A stretch of 5,010 nt of DNA from Clostridia bacterium (GCA_900753295.1 CAADYQ010000038.1:1-5010), one strand, 5' to 3'; counted from the first letter of the stretch, positions 1-5,010 are shown. The notes: generated by a model from the letters alone, not told the origin. Translations and numbers: made by a program.

Positions 1-2
1 GC

Positions 3-1445
3 GAAGCGGCGCTCACGCTTTCCGATGCCTTCAGACTGCGCCTCGGCATTGACCTTGAGGTCACTGCCGACGACGGAGAGACTACGGAGACCGAAATGAT
101 CGTCGGCAATACCTCGCGCGGCGTGCCCGCCGCGTGGGGGACCGACGCGCACCGCACCGGCGACTGGTTTGCGGGCGCCGAGGGCAAAAAAGTATGGTTC
201 ATCGGCGGCAGCGATGCGGCGACAGAGAACGCGGTGAACGGATTTATCGAGAAAATACTGCTCAAAGCGGACGATGGGATCACGCTCGGCGAGCCGCTCG
301 TGCATTACGCGTCAAGCCGGCTCGGATCGATCACACTCAACGGAGACAAAGAAATGAAAAATATAAAGTTCGGGCTTCCGGATACGAAATCATTTACCCG
401 CGAGGTGGCGGGCATATTTGCCGATGCCGTTACCGGATGCTATGGATATGAGGCTACGATCGCCGGAGACGGCGAGGCGGCGGATATCCTGCTTACCACG
501 GCGGAGCTGTCGCCGGAATATGCCGGTGTGCTTGGCGACCGCGCGGCGGTGCTGACCTCGGTGGCGGGCAAGGCGGCGCTGGTCGGGCGCGATCAGGCAT
601 CATTGGTATTTGCCATGAACAGACTTACCGCGGAGCTGGATTCTCTCACCGCGCTTGAAATAAAGGACGGGGAGATCGCGTTCGAATACAGCGCGGATGA
701 TACGGTGTGCGCCATGAGCTTCAATGTTCTCGGCGGCGCCGATATCACACAGCGTCAGCCTGCGGTGCTTTGTGTGATAGCTGACGAAATGCCCGATTTC
801 TTCGGCATTCAGGAGGGCAAGGAGAAGTGGATCCTTTACCTCAATTCAAAGCTCGGCGGCGTTTATGCCACGGTGGGCAAGGGAAATGCCGAAAGCGGAT
901 ATACCGAGACCTACAATAATATTTATTACCGGACCGACCGCTTCACGCTTGTCGAAGGGGATACCGTCTGGCTCTCGGAAACGCCCGGCGTTCCGGACAC
1001 AAAATTTTCAATGTCCAAGCGCGTCCGCACGGCGACCTATGCGCTCCTGCGCGAAAAAGCCACGGGACGCGAGGTGCTTGCAGTCTCGGTGCATCTTGAC
1101 AACGCCTCGAATGAGGCGAGGCTGAAGCAGGCGGACGTGCTTATCGACCTTCTGTCGCGTTACAGCTGCACCGTTGCGGTCACGGGTGACTTCAACTCGG
1201 GCGAGACCTCCGAGGTGCATTCTAAAATGGCGGCAGTGCTTGCCGATTCACGCACCGATGCCGCCGCGCGCGACACTGCGCCCACCTATAACCATCTGGG
1301 CGAGGGCAAAGGCTCGGTGCTTGACTACATCTTTATTACAAAAGGAACGGAGATCACCGAATATCGCGTCCATACGGGGCTTTACAAGGGAAAGATATAT
1401 CCCTCCGATCACAATGCGATAGCGGCGGTGTTCCGCCTCGGGTGA
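3..1445 (+). CDS. EEP-superfamily (endonuclease/exonuclease/phosphatase) protein, 5' partial
   Basis: The reading frame is open from the first bases of the window, so the N-terminus lies upstream; the ATG at 96 is internal and 480 residues are visible. The C-terminal part (from about 700) is a metal-dependent EEP domain with its motifs in order: MSFNVL at 714, the metal-binding Glu in GIQEG at 813, the SVHLDN His at 1092, GDFNS at 1185, DYIF at 1323 and the catalytic SDHN at 1404-1415. The part before it (3-about 690) has alternating strand/helix character and two stretches that resemble each other: MIVGNTSR up to AVNGFIEKIL, and ILLTTAEL up to AMNRLTAEL. GNTxR-type stretches occur in accessory domains of Firmicutes carbohydrate-related proteins (from memory). 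The substrate cannot be told: nucleic acid, phosphoinositide-like lipid or a small phosphate ester are all possible. It is followed after 4 bases by the sugar kinase, so it is probably in the same operon. Domain call is firm; function is open. Confidence 0.88.
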   Translation, partial: EAALTLSDAFRLRLGIDLEVTADDGETTETEMIVGNTSRGVPAAWGTDAHRTGDWFAGAEGKKVWFIGGSDAATENAVNGFIEKILLKADDGITLGEPLVHYASSRLGSITLNGDKEMKNIKFGLPDTKSFTREVAGIFADAVTGCYGYEATIAGDGEAADILLTTAELSPEYAGVLGDRAAVLTSVAGKAALVGRDQASLVFAMNRLTAELDSLTALEIKDGEIAFEYSADDTVCAMSFNVLGGADITQRQPAVLCVIADEMPDFFGIQEGKEKWILYLNSKLGGVYATVGKGNAESGYTETYNNIYYRTDRFTLVEGDTVWLSETPGVPDTKFSMSKRVRTATYALLREKATGREVLAVSVHLDNASNEARLKQADVLIDLLSRYSCTVAVTGDFNSGETSEVHSKMAAVLADSRTDAAARDTAPTYNHLGEGKGSVLDYIFITKGTEITEYRVHTGLYKGKIYPSDHNAIAAVFRLG

Positions 1446-1449
1446 GAGA

Positions 1450-3000
1450 ATGGAAAAGGAAATGCCGGGACTCGTTCTCGGGATAGAGCTTGGCTCAACA
1501 CGAATAAAATCCGTTCTTACCGACGGGTGCGGCAGGCTGCTGGCGTCCGGCTCGTCGGTCTGGGAGAACCGACTGCTCGACGGCTGGTGGACATACCCGC
1601 TCGACGAGGTGTGCGAGGGCGTGCGCGAGAGCTTCCGCGCGCTCACAAGGGCGTTCGGCAGACCGATAAAGCGGCTCGATGCGGTCGGCGTGTCGGCGAT
1701 GATGCACGGCTATCTTGCCTTTGACGGCGAGCGCCGGCTGCTCGTACCCTTCCGCACATGGCGCAACACCGCAACGGCGCGCGCCGCGGCGGAGCTTTCG
1801 CAGGCGTTCGACTTCAATATCCCCGAACGCTGGAGCTGTGCGCATCTTTACGAGGCGGTGCTTCGCGGCGAGGAGCACGTCGGGCGCGTGGCTCATATGA
1901 CGACGCTGGCGGGATATCTGCATTTCATGCTCACGGGCGAGGATGTGCTCGGCATCGGAGATGCAAGCGGAATGTTCCCGGTGAGCGGCGGCGCGTACGA
2001 CGCGCGAATGCTTGGAATATTCAACGGTATGCTGTCGCAGCATGGCTTTCACACAGATGCCGGGCTGCTGCTACCGCGCATACTCATGGCGGGCGAGCCT
2101 GCCGGAAGGCTCACGCCAGAGGGCGCGGCGTACATAGATCCCACCGGAACGCTTGAACCGGGGGCGGTGTTCTGCCCGCCGGAGGGCGATATGCAGACGG
2201 GAATGGCGGCTACATGCTCGATCCGCCCCGGAAGAGCCAATCTTTCGGCAGGCACGTCGGCTAATCTCACCGTTATGCTTGAAGGACCGCTTTCGCGCCG
2301 CTACGACGAGATAGACGTCATAGCCGCGCCTGACGGCACGCCGGCGGCGCTGGTGCATACCAACAACTGCACGTCATGGCTGAACGAATGGGTCGGGATA
2401 TTCGCCGAGGTCGCCGAAATGTGCGGCGCGAAGCCGGATAAGCACGCGCTTTTTGATATGTTGTTCGAAAAGGCGGCTGAGAGCGACCCGGATGTAGGAT
2501 GCCTTGTCGGCTACAACCATATATCGGGCGAGCCGCTGGCAGGGACCTCCCACGGCGCGCCGCTCACCGTGACCGGAGAGGGCGGCAGGACCGACCTTGC
2601 CAATTTCATGCAGATGCAGATATATTCGGCGCTGTCGGCGCTGACGCTCGGCACCGAAATACTTGCGCGCGAGGGCGCGCGGGTGAATTCCGTGACCGCG
2701 CACGGCGGATTTTACAAGACCGAGCGCGTGGGACAGCTTGCGACCTCGGCGATGCTCGGCGTGCCTGTGACGGTGAATGAAAATTCCGATGCCGGAGGCG
2801 CATGGGGCATAGCGCTGCTTGCCGCGTTCGTGCTTTGCGGCGGGGGCGACCTTGCTTGTTGGCTCGACGGCGTTTTTGAGGGCGCCGTCCGCAAAACGCT
2901 CATGGCTGATGAGTGTGAAATGAAAAAATGCGCGGCATATCTTGCGGGGTACAAAAAATATCTTCCGCTTTGCCGCCTTGCCGGAGAAAAAAATGCTTGA
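1450..3000 (+). CDS. FGGY-family carbohydrate kinase, probable L-ribulokinase
   Basis: This 516-residue protein has the two-lobed FGGY sugar kinase layout. The N-terminal phosphate loop is GIELGSTRIKSV (residues 11-22), where the family's usual Asp is Glu. PEGDMQTGM carries the likely catalytic base Asp247, followed by the NLSAGTSAN loop. The C-terminal ATP-side motifs are AHGGFYKTE (about 417-425) and NENSDAGGAWGIALLAAF (about 441-458). FGGY kinases transfer the ATP gamma-phosphate to a ketose or polyol in the cytoplasm. The next gene is araD, overlapping by 8 bases, so L-ribulose to L-ribulose 5-phosphate is the best guess. The protein differs from the longer E. coli AraB (about 566 residues) and resembles the non-orthologous kinases near araD in Bacteroidetes and Firmicutes (from memory); xylulose, rhamnulose or fuculose remain possible substrates. 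The start at 1450 has only a weak GGTGAG upstream; ATG 1462 is an alternative. Isoleucine is strongly biased to ATA (13 of 16). Confidence 0.87.
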   Translation: MEKEMPGLVLGIELGSTRIKSVLTDGCGRLLASGSSVWENRLLDGWWTYPLDEVCEGVRESFRALTRAFGRPIKRLDAVGVSAMMHGYLAFDGERRLLVPFRTWRNTATARAAAELSQAFDFNIPERWSCAHLYEAVLRGEEHVGRVAHMTTLAGYLHFMLTGEDVLGIGDASGMFPVSGGAYDARMLGIFNGMLSQHGFHTDAGLLLPRILMAGEPAGRLTPEGAAYIDPTGTLEPGAVFCPPEGDMQTGMAATCSIRPGRANLSAGTSANLTVMLEGPLSRRYDEIDVIAAPDGTPAALVHTNNCTSWLNEWVGIFAEVAEMCGAKPDKHALFDMLFEKAAESDPDVGCLVGYNHISGEPLAGTSHGAPLTVTGEGGRTDLANFMQMQIYSALSALTLGTEILAREGARVNSVTAHGGFYKTERVGQLATSAMLGVPVTVNENSDAGGAWGIALLAAFVLCGGGDLACWLDGVFEGAVRKTLMADECEMKKCAAYLAGYKKYLPLCRLAGEKNA

Positions 3001-3679
3001 GGAACTGAAAAAGACAGTCTGCCGCGCCAATATCGACCTTGTGCGGCACGGTCTTGTACTTTTTACGTGGGGGAACGTCTCCGCGATCGACCGCGAGAGC
3101 GGTTACATTGTGATAAAGCCGAGCGGAGTGAAATACGAGGATATGCGCCCGGAGGATATGGTGGTCATTGACGGTGAGGGCAGGACCGTTGAGGGGCTGC
3201 TCCGTCCGTCCACCGATATGCCTACGCATGTCGAACTTTACCGTGCGCATCCGGAGATCGGCGGCGTGGTACATACGCATTCCACGTACGCCACGGCGTT
3301 TGCGCAGGCATGCCGCGCCGTGCCGATATACGGCACGACGCACGCGGATTATTTCCACGGGGACATTCCCTGTGCGCGCTCGCTCCGCCCGGATGAAATG
3401 GACGAGTACGAAAAGAACACCGGAGTCGCGATAAACGAAACGGTGAGCGACGCGCGCGGCATACCCGCCTGCCTTGTTGCGCACCACGGCGTCTTCGCAT
3501 GGGGGCGCGACTCGGATGAGGCGGTATATAACGCTACGGTTACCGAGGAGGTCGCCAAAATGGCGTACATCACCGGAGAGCTTGCGCCGAATGCGGAACT
3601 TCTGCCGCGCCATATCAGCGATAAGCACTATGAGCGCAAGCATGGCGCCGGCGCGTATTACGGTCAGAGCGGAAAATAA
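2993..3679 (+). CDS. araD: L-ribulose-5-phosphate 4-epimerase (class II aldolase family)
   Basis: AraD interconverts L-ribulose 5-phosphate and D-xylulose 5-phosphate in the cytoplasm by a zinc-dependent retro-aldol/aldol reaction, feeding arabinose into the pentose phosphate pathway. The 228-residue product is close to E. coli AraD (231) along its whole length. Key residues are present: TWGNVSAIDR (25-34), KPSGV (42-46), Asp75 in PSTDMPTH, zinc ligands His94 and His96 in VHTHS and His165 in AHHGVFAWG, Asp119 in THADYFHGDIPC, and the C-terminal HYERKHGAGAYYGQ with catalytic Tyr223 (E. coli Tyr229). The chosen ATG at 2993 matches the family start MLEELK and has GGAG at 2983-2986, 6 bases upstream; the in-frame TTG at 2942 would only read back into the kinase. 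It overlaps the kinase by 8 bases, which points to translational coupling. The related enzymes UlaF and SgbE share the fold, but the kinase neighbour fits arabinose use. No other araD partner gene such as araA is in the window. Confidence 0.95.
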   Translation: MLEELKKTVCRANIDLVRHGLVLFTWGNVSAIDRESGYIVIKPSGVKYEDMRPEDMVVIDGEGRTVEGLLRPSTDMPTHVELYRAHPEIGGVVHTHSTYATAFAQACRAVPIYGTTHADYFHGDIPCARSLRPDEMDEYEKNTGVAINETVSDARGIPACLVAHHGVFAWGRDSDEAVYNATVTEEVAKMAYITGELAPNAELLPRHISDKHYERKHGAGAYYGQSGK

Positions 3680-3682
3680 ACA

Positions 3683-3700
3683 TGGGTTGTTAAAAAACTG
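3683..3700 (+). repeat. Short repeat resembling the left arm of the downstream hairpin
   Basis: Just after araD, GGGTTGTTAAAAAACTG closely resembles GGGCTGTTAAAAAACTTG at 3763-3780, the left arm and loop of the strong hairpin. The matching right arm is missing here, so it cannot fold as that hairpin does. It may be a decayed or half copy of the same element. This is a direct observation of similarity; its origin is a guess. Confidence 0.45.
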
Positions 3701-3720
3701 CTTTGCCGTGCTTTCTTTGG

Positions 3721-3744
3721 AAAAATAAAAAGCGGGTCACCCGC
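3721..3744 (-). terminator. Rho-independent terminator for the minus-strand genes
   Basis: Read on the minus strand, GCGGG-TGA-CCCGC (3744 to 3732) forms a 5-bp G+C stem with a 3-base loop and is followed directly by TTTTTATTTTT (3731 to 3721). This is a standard intrinsic terminator. It would end transcription coming from the small Cys-rich gene and possibly from rex. On the plus strand no T-run follows the stem, so it is not a forward terminator. Confidence 0.8.
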
Positions 3745-3761
3745 AGATATATGATGGTTAT

Positions 3762-3810
3762 GGGGCTGTTAAAAAACTTGTGTTTTTTAACAGCCCCTAT
3801 CCTGTTTTTT
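3762..3810 (+). terminator. Perfect 16-bp hairpin, probable terminator of the araD operon
   Basis: GGGGCTGTTAAAAAAC (3762-3777), loop TTGT, then its exact reverse complement (3782-3797) give a 16-bp stem with no mismatch. On the plus strand a T-run (TTTTTT, 3805-3810) begins 7 bases after the stem, further than usual, so termination may be imperfect. It lies 82 bases after the araD stop and between two converging transcription units. The hairpin also forms in minus-strand RNA. Such long stems ending in AACAGCCCC recur in Clostridia intergenic regions (from memory), so it could equally be a dispersed repeat. Confidence 0.7.
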
Positions 3811-3856
3811 ATTCAGCCGTTATTTTCAATACGTCCGTGCGTGGGCAGTTGCCGTC

Positions 3857-3949
3857 TCAGTTGCAGCCACAGCCGCAGCCATTGCCACAGAACAGGAACA
3901 GGATGATGACGCAGATGATGATCCAACAACTATTCCCCTGATTGCACAT
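3857..3949 (-). CDS. Small Cys/Gly-rich hydrophobic protein, 30 residues
   Basis: A 31-codon frame runs from ATG (3949-3947) to TGA (3859-3857), preceded by an almost perfect Shine-Dalgarno, AGGGAGGT (3963-3956), 6 bases before the start. The product has three parts: a polar start MCNQGNSCW; a hydrophobic core IIICVIILFLF (10-20), long enough for a short membrane segment; and a tail CGNGCGCGCN. Seven of 30 residues are Cys and six are Gly. I believe similar tiny Cys-rich hydrophobic proteins are widespread and of unknown function in Clostridia, sometimes carrying a misleading 'chorion class high-cysteine' label; that is from memory. The CGCGC tail could bind metal or form disulfides, which is a guess. 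It lies 77 bases downstream of rex on the same strand with no terminator seen between, and has a good terminator at 3721-3744. The strong ribosome site plus ordered composition make it more than a chance frame. Confidence 0.75.
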   Translation of the reverse strand: MCNQGNSCWIIICVIILFLFCGNGCGCGCN

Positions 3950-3950
3950 A

Positions 3951-3978
3951 TTGTGACCTCCCTACGAAATTTGTGACC
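3951..3978. repeat. Two direct copies of TTGTGACC, 20 bp apart
   Basis: TTGTGACC occurs at 3951-3958 and again at 3971-3978, on the same face of the helix at exactly 20 bp. The first copy overlaps the Shine-Dalgarno of the small gene. TTGTGA is also the start of a Rex half-site, but the copies are direct, not inverted. They may be a regulator site or chance. Confidence 0.35.
3956..3963 (-). promoter_or_regulatory. Strong Shine-Dalgarno of the small Cys-rich gene
   Basis: Minus-strand AGGGAGGT lies 6 bases before the ATG at 3949. It is the strongest ribosome binding site in the window and is the main argument that the 30-codon frame is a real gene. Confidence 0.8.
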
Positions 3979-4026
3979 GTGTTGCCGGCCTCATTTCATA
4001 GTATGCCGCAGCCGGGGAAAGGTGCG

Positions 4027-4656
4027 TCAGGGACGGGTGATGCGATAGCTGAGGGTAAGCAGGGTGTCCACAAAGTGAACATCCTCAAAGAATACGTCCG
4101 GCACATCAGTGCTCAGCTCCACATTGGTGAAGTTCCAGAAGCCCTTGATGCCCAAATCGATCAGACGGCTGGCCATGGGCTGGGCCACATGCTGGGGCAC
4201 GGTGAGCACCGCCACGTTGGGCTGATTTTCTGCCACGTACGGCTCCAGCTCGTCCATGGAGCGGATAGTGACATCATGAATCCGGGTACCCACAAGGTCA
4301 GGGGAAATATCAAAGGCTGTATCCACGTGGAAGCCAACCTTTTCAAAGTCAAAGTTTTGCAGCAGGGCGTGACCCAAGTGGCCCACACCGATGATAATGA
4401 GGCGGTGGCCCTTGTCAATGCCCAGGATATGGCCAATCTCCGAGCGGAGCTCGGCAACATTGTAGCCATACCCCTGCTGGCCGAATTCGCCGAAGCAGCT
4501 CAGATCCTGGCGAATCTGGGAGGCGGTGATGTCCATTTTGCTGCCCAGGGAGTTGGAGGAAATGCGTACGATTCCCTTGTTATACAAATCGTCCAGATAA
4601 CGATAGTAGCGGGGAAGACGGTGGATAACGGCGTCAGATACCTTTTGCTTTCTCAT
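4027..4656 (-). CDS. rex: Redox-sensing transcriptional repressor Rex
   Basis: Rex binds DNA when NAD+ is high and lets go when NADH rises, controlling fermentation and anaerobic energy genes in Gram-positive bacteria. The 209-residue length is typical (about 210-215). Residues 1-about 75 form the winged helix: VIHRLPRYYRYL (10-21), ITASQIRQDLSCFGEFG (43-59; recognition helix) and the wing QQGYGYNV (60-67). Residues 85-209 are the Rossmann domain with GVGHLG (90-95) for NAD(H), the AFD aspartate (116) at the end of strand two, the TVP motif (152-154) and the LGIKGFWNF segment (168-176); the C-terminal helix mediates dimer swapping in the family. The ATG at 4656 is chosen because homologues begin at this point; the frame stays open upstream to 4737 but that stretch is promoter. 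AAAGGA (4674-4669) is the likely ribosome site, 12 bases off, longer than usual. Ile uses ATC/ATT only, unlike the kinase across the intergenic region. Confidence 0.96.
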   Translation of the reverse strand: MRKQKVSDAVIHRLPRYYRYLDDLYNKGIVRISSNSLGSKMDITASQIRQDLSCFGEFGQQGYGYNVAELRSEIGHILGIDKGHRLIIIGVGHLGHALLQNFDFEKVGFHVDTAFDISPDLVGTRIHDVTIRSMDELEPYVAENQPNVAVLTVPQHVAQPMASRLIDLGIKGFWNFTNVELSTDVPDVFFEDVHFVDTLLTLSYRITRP

Positions 4657-4696
4657 AAGACGGATCGTTCCTTTACTTTTGCATTTGATTGATAAT

Positions 4697-4725
4697 ATTG
4701 TAACGCAGGAAGATGCACTTGTCAA
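4697..4725 (-). promoter_or_regulatory. Sigma-70/A type promoter of rex
   Basis: On the minus strand TTGACA (4725-4720) and TACAAT (4702-4697) are separated by exactly 17 bases. Transcription would start near 4690, giving a leader of about 34 bases before the rex ATG at 4656. The -35 box lies inside the Rex-like operator. Confidence 0.8.
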
Positions 4726-4737
4726 CTTTTTTAACAA
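4719..4737. promoter_or_regulatory. Rex-like operator over the rex -35 box
   Basis: On the minus strand TTGTTAAAAAAGTTGACAA holds two inverted half-sites, TTGTTAA and TTGACAA, close to the known Rex consensus (TTGTTAA or TTGTGAA, 4 bases, then the inverse). Here the spacer is 5 bases, one more than usual. The position over the -35 box fits self-repression, which is common for rex. Binding is an inference. Confidence 0.55.
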
Positions 4738-4756
4738 TGTTTTTTAAAAAAATTTC

Positions 4757-4785
4757 TTTACAAAAGCAGGAAAGATTGCTATAAT
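4757..4785 (+). promoter_or_regulatory. Promoter for the tRNA region
   Basis: TTTACA (4757-4762) and a perfect TATAAT (4780-4785) are 17 bases apart. The start would be near 4792, 17 bases before the tRNA-like 5' end at 4809. It is divergent from the rex promoter, with 31 bases between the two -35 boxes. Confidence 0.8.
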
Positions 4786-4808
4786 CAATATGTTGTAAAA
4801 ATGAATAT

Positions 4809-4879
4809 GCGCCCGTAGCTCAGTTGGATAGAGCGTTAGACTCCGACATTTCAGATGTCTCCAGTTGAGATATGGCGCA
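4809..4879 (+). pseudogene. Degenerate tRNA, 5' half of a tRNA-Arg(CCG)-like gene
   Basis: The 5' half is a proper tRNA: acceptor strand GCGCCCG (4809-4815), TA, D-stem GCTC/GAGC (4818-4821 and 4831-4834) around AGTTGGATA, G26, then anticodon-stem strand TTAGA and CTCCGAC, which would put CCG at 34-36 (Arg). A20 in the D-loop fits an arginine tRNA. After that it fails: TCTAA, needed to close the anticodon stem, is absent, and instead GACAT-TTCAG-ATGTC (4845-4859) forms its own hairpin. A T-arm-like CCAGTTGAGA remains but lacks the C of TTC, and the acceptor can pair only GCGCC with GGCGC (4874-4878). There is no encoded CCA. The product would probably not be a working tRNA. It may be a relic, or the 5' half displaced by recombination at this tRNA. 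Confidence 0.65.
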
Positions 4880-4884
4880 AAGCC

Positions 4885-4914
4885 TTGCCGCACCTGCGTT
4901 TGCGGGAACGGCAG
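4885..4914. other. Stem-loop between the two tRNA copies
   Basis: TTGCCG (4885-4890) pairs with CGGCAG (4909-4914), and after a 2x2 internal loop CCTGC pairs with GCGGG around GTTT. No T-run follows on either strand, so it is not an intrinsic terminator. It would be transcribed between the tRNA copies and could be a processing or recombination structure; its role is unknown. Confidence 0.5.
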
Positions 4915-4932
4915 AGAAAGAATGCGTGGTCG

Positions 4933-4954
4933 TTGACTACTATTTGACGACTAT
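4933..4954 (+). repeat. Tandem 11-bp repeat, two copies
   Basis: TTGACTACTAT (4933-4943) is followed at once by TTGACGACTAT (4944-4954), 10 of 11 bases the same. Short direct repeats of this size next to a tRNA gene recall arm-type integrase binding sites, but no integrase is in view. The stretch from 4915 to 4977 otherwise holds nothing I can recognise. Confidence 0.55.
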
Positions 4955-4977
4955 CGCAGAAACCCACAACCAAATAT

Positions 4978-5010
4978 GCGCCCGTAGCTCAGATGGATAG
5001 AGCGTTAGAC
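4978..5010 (+). tRNA. tRNA gene, 3' cut by window end (probably Arg)
   Basis: GCGCCCG, TA, D-arm GCTC-AGATGGATA-GAGC, G, then TTAGAC: a normal tRNA 5' half up to position 32. It is the same as the copy at 4809-4841 at 32 of 33 positions (T to A in the D-loop), and the 5 bases before it (AATAT) also match. The anticodon lies beyond the window, so arginine is inferred only from the first copy's CCG. No separate promoter is evident, so it may be read from 4757-4785. Confidence 0.7.

Noticed and set aside
2374..3030. 218-codon minus-strand frame over the kinase
   Set aside because: It lies antisense to conserved FGGY motifs and its composition is typical of a shadow (Arg/Ala/His-rich).
2900..3643. 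247-codon minus-strand frame over araD
   Set aside because: It is a shadow in G+C-rich sequence; araD on the plus strand has all catalytic residues.
3703..3906. 67-codon plus-strand frame with hydrophobic residues
   Set aside because: It runs across the 16-bp hairpin and over the small minus-strand gene, and lacks a ribosome site.
3973..4692. 239-codon plus-strand open frame opposite rex
   Set aside because: It is the antisense shadow of rex, which has full-length family motifs; the plus frame shows no recognisable domain and no ribosome site.
4657..4737. Upstream extension of rex to a TTG at 4737
   Set aside because: It would read through the promoter and operator, and homologues start at the ATG at 4656.
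4885..4914. Intrinsic terminator
   Set aside because: The stem is good but no T-run follows on either strand.
4841..4977. Group I intron in the tRNA anticodon loop
   Set aside because: The insert is far too short, and it is followed by a second 5' half, not the missing 3' half.
4809..5010. CRISPR array
   Set aside because: There are only two repeat copies, they are tRNA halves, and the interval is too long for a spacer.

Overview
The window reads as part of a genome from an anaerobic Clostridia-type member of the Bacillota (Oscillospirales-like or a relative, gut type). The evidence is an NAD(H)-sensing Rex repressor of Gram-positive type, an FGGY kinase and AraD of the kind common in gut Firmicutes, a tiny Cys/Gly-rich hydrophobic protein with a very strong Shine-Dalgarno, and G+C-rich coding sequence between A+T-rich promoters. 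The taxonomic call is an inference; there is no rRNA to confirm it.

Positions 1-3679 hold three tightly packed plus-strand genes. First is the 3' part of a large two-part protein ending in an endonuclease/exonuclease/phosphatase (EEP) domain; its start lies before the window. Four bases later comes an FGGY carbohydrate kinase, and overlapping its last 8 bases is L-ribulose-5-phosphate 4-epimerase (araD). Kinase plus AraD would turn L-ribulose into D-xylulose 5-phosphate, the last two steps of L-arabinose use; an isomerase (araA) is not in view. The EEP protein is an unusual partner.

Positions 3680-3856 are a convergent intergenic region with a perfect 16-bp hairpin and a classical minus-strand terminator. 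On the minus strand lie a 30-residue Cys-rich small protein (3857-3949), too short for ordinary gene finding, and upstream of it rex (4027-4656). rex has a textbook promoter whose -35 box is covered by a Rex-like operator, so it probably represses itself.

Divergent from rex, a second textbook promoter (4757-4785, plus strand) fires into a tRNA region. A tRNA with an intact 5' half and a wrecked 3' half (4809-about 4879; anticodon position CCG, Arg) is followed 169 bp later by a second copy of the same 5' half, cut by the window end. The sequence between the copies holds a strong hairpin and two tandem 11-bp repeats. It looks like a relic of recombination at a tRNA gene.

Codon use changes sharply between the two halves: the kinase uses ATA for 13 of 16 Ile, rex for 0 of 17. 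The arabinose-type cluster and the rex/tRNA region may therefore have different histories, or the contig may be chimeric. I see no complete new defence or mobile system; the most unusual parts are the tRNA-half duplication and the Cys-rich microprotein.
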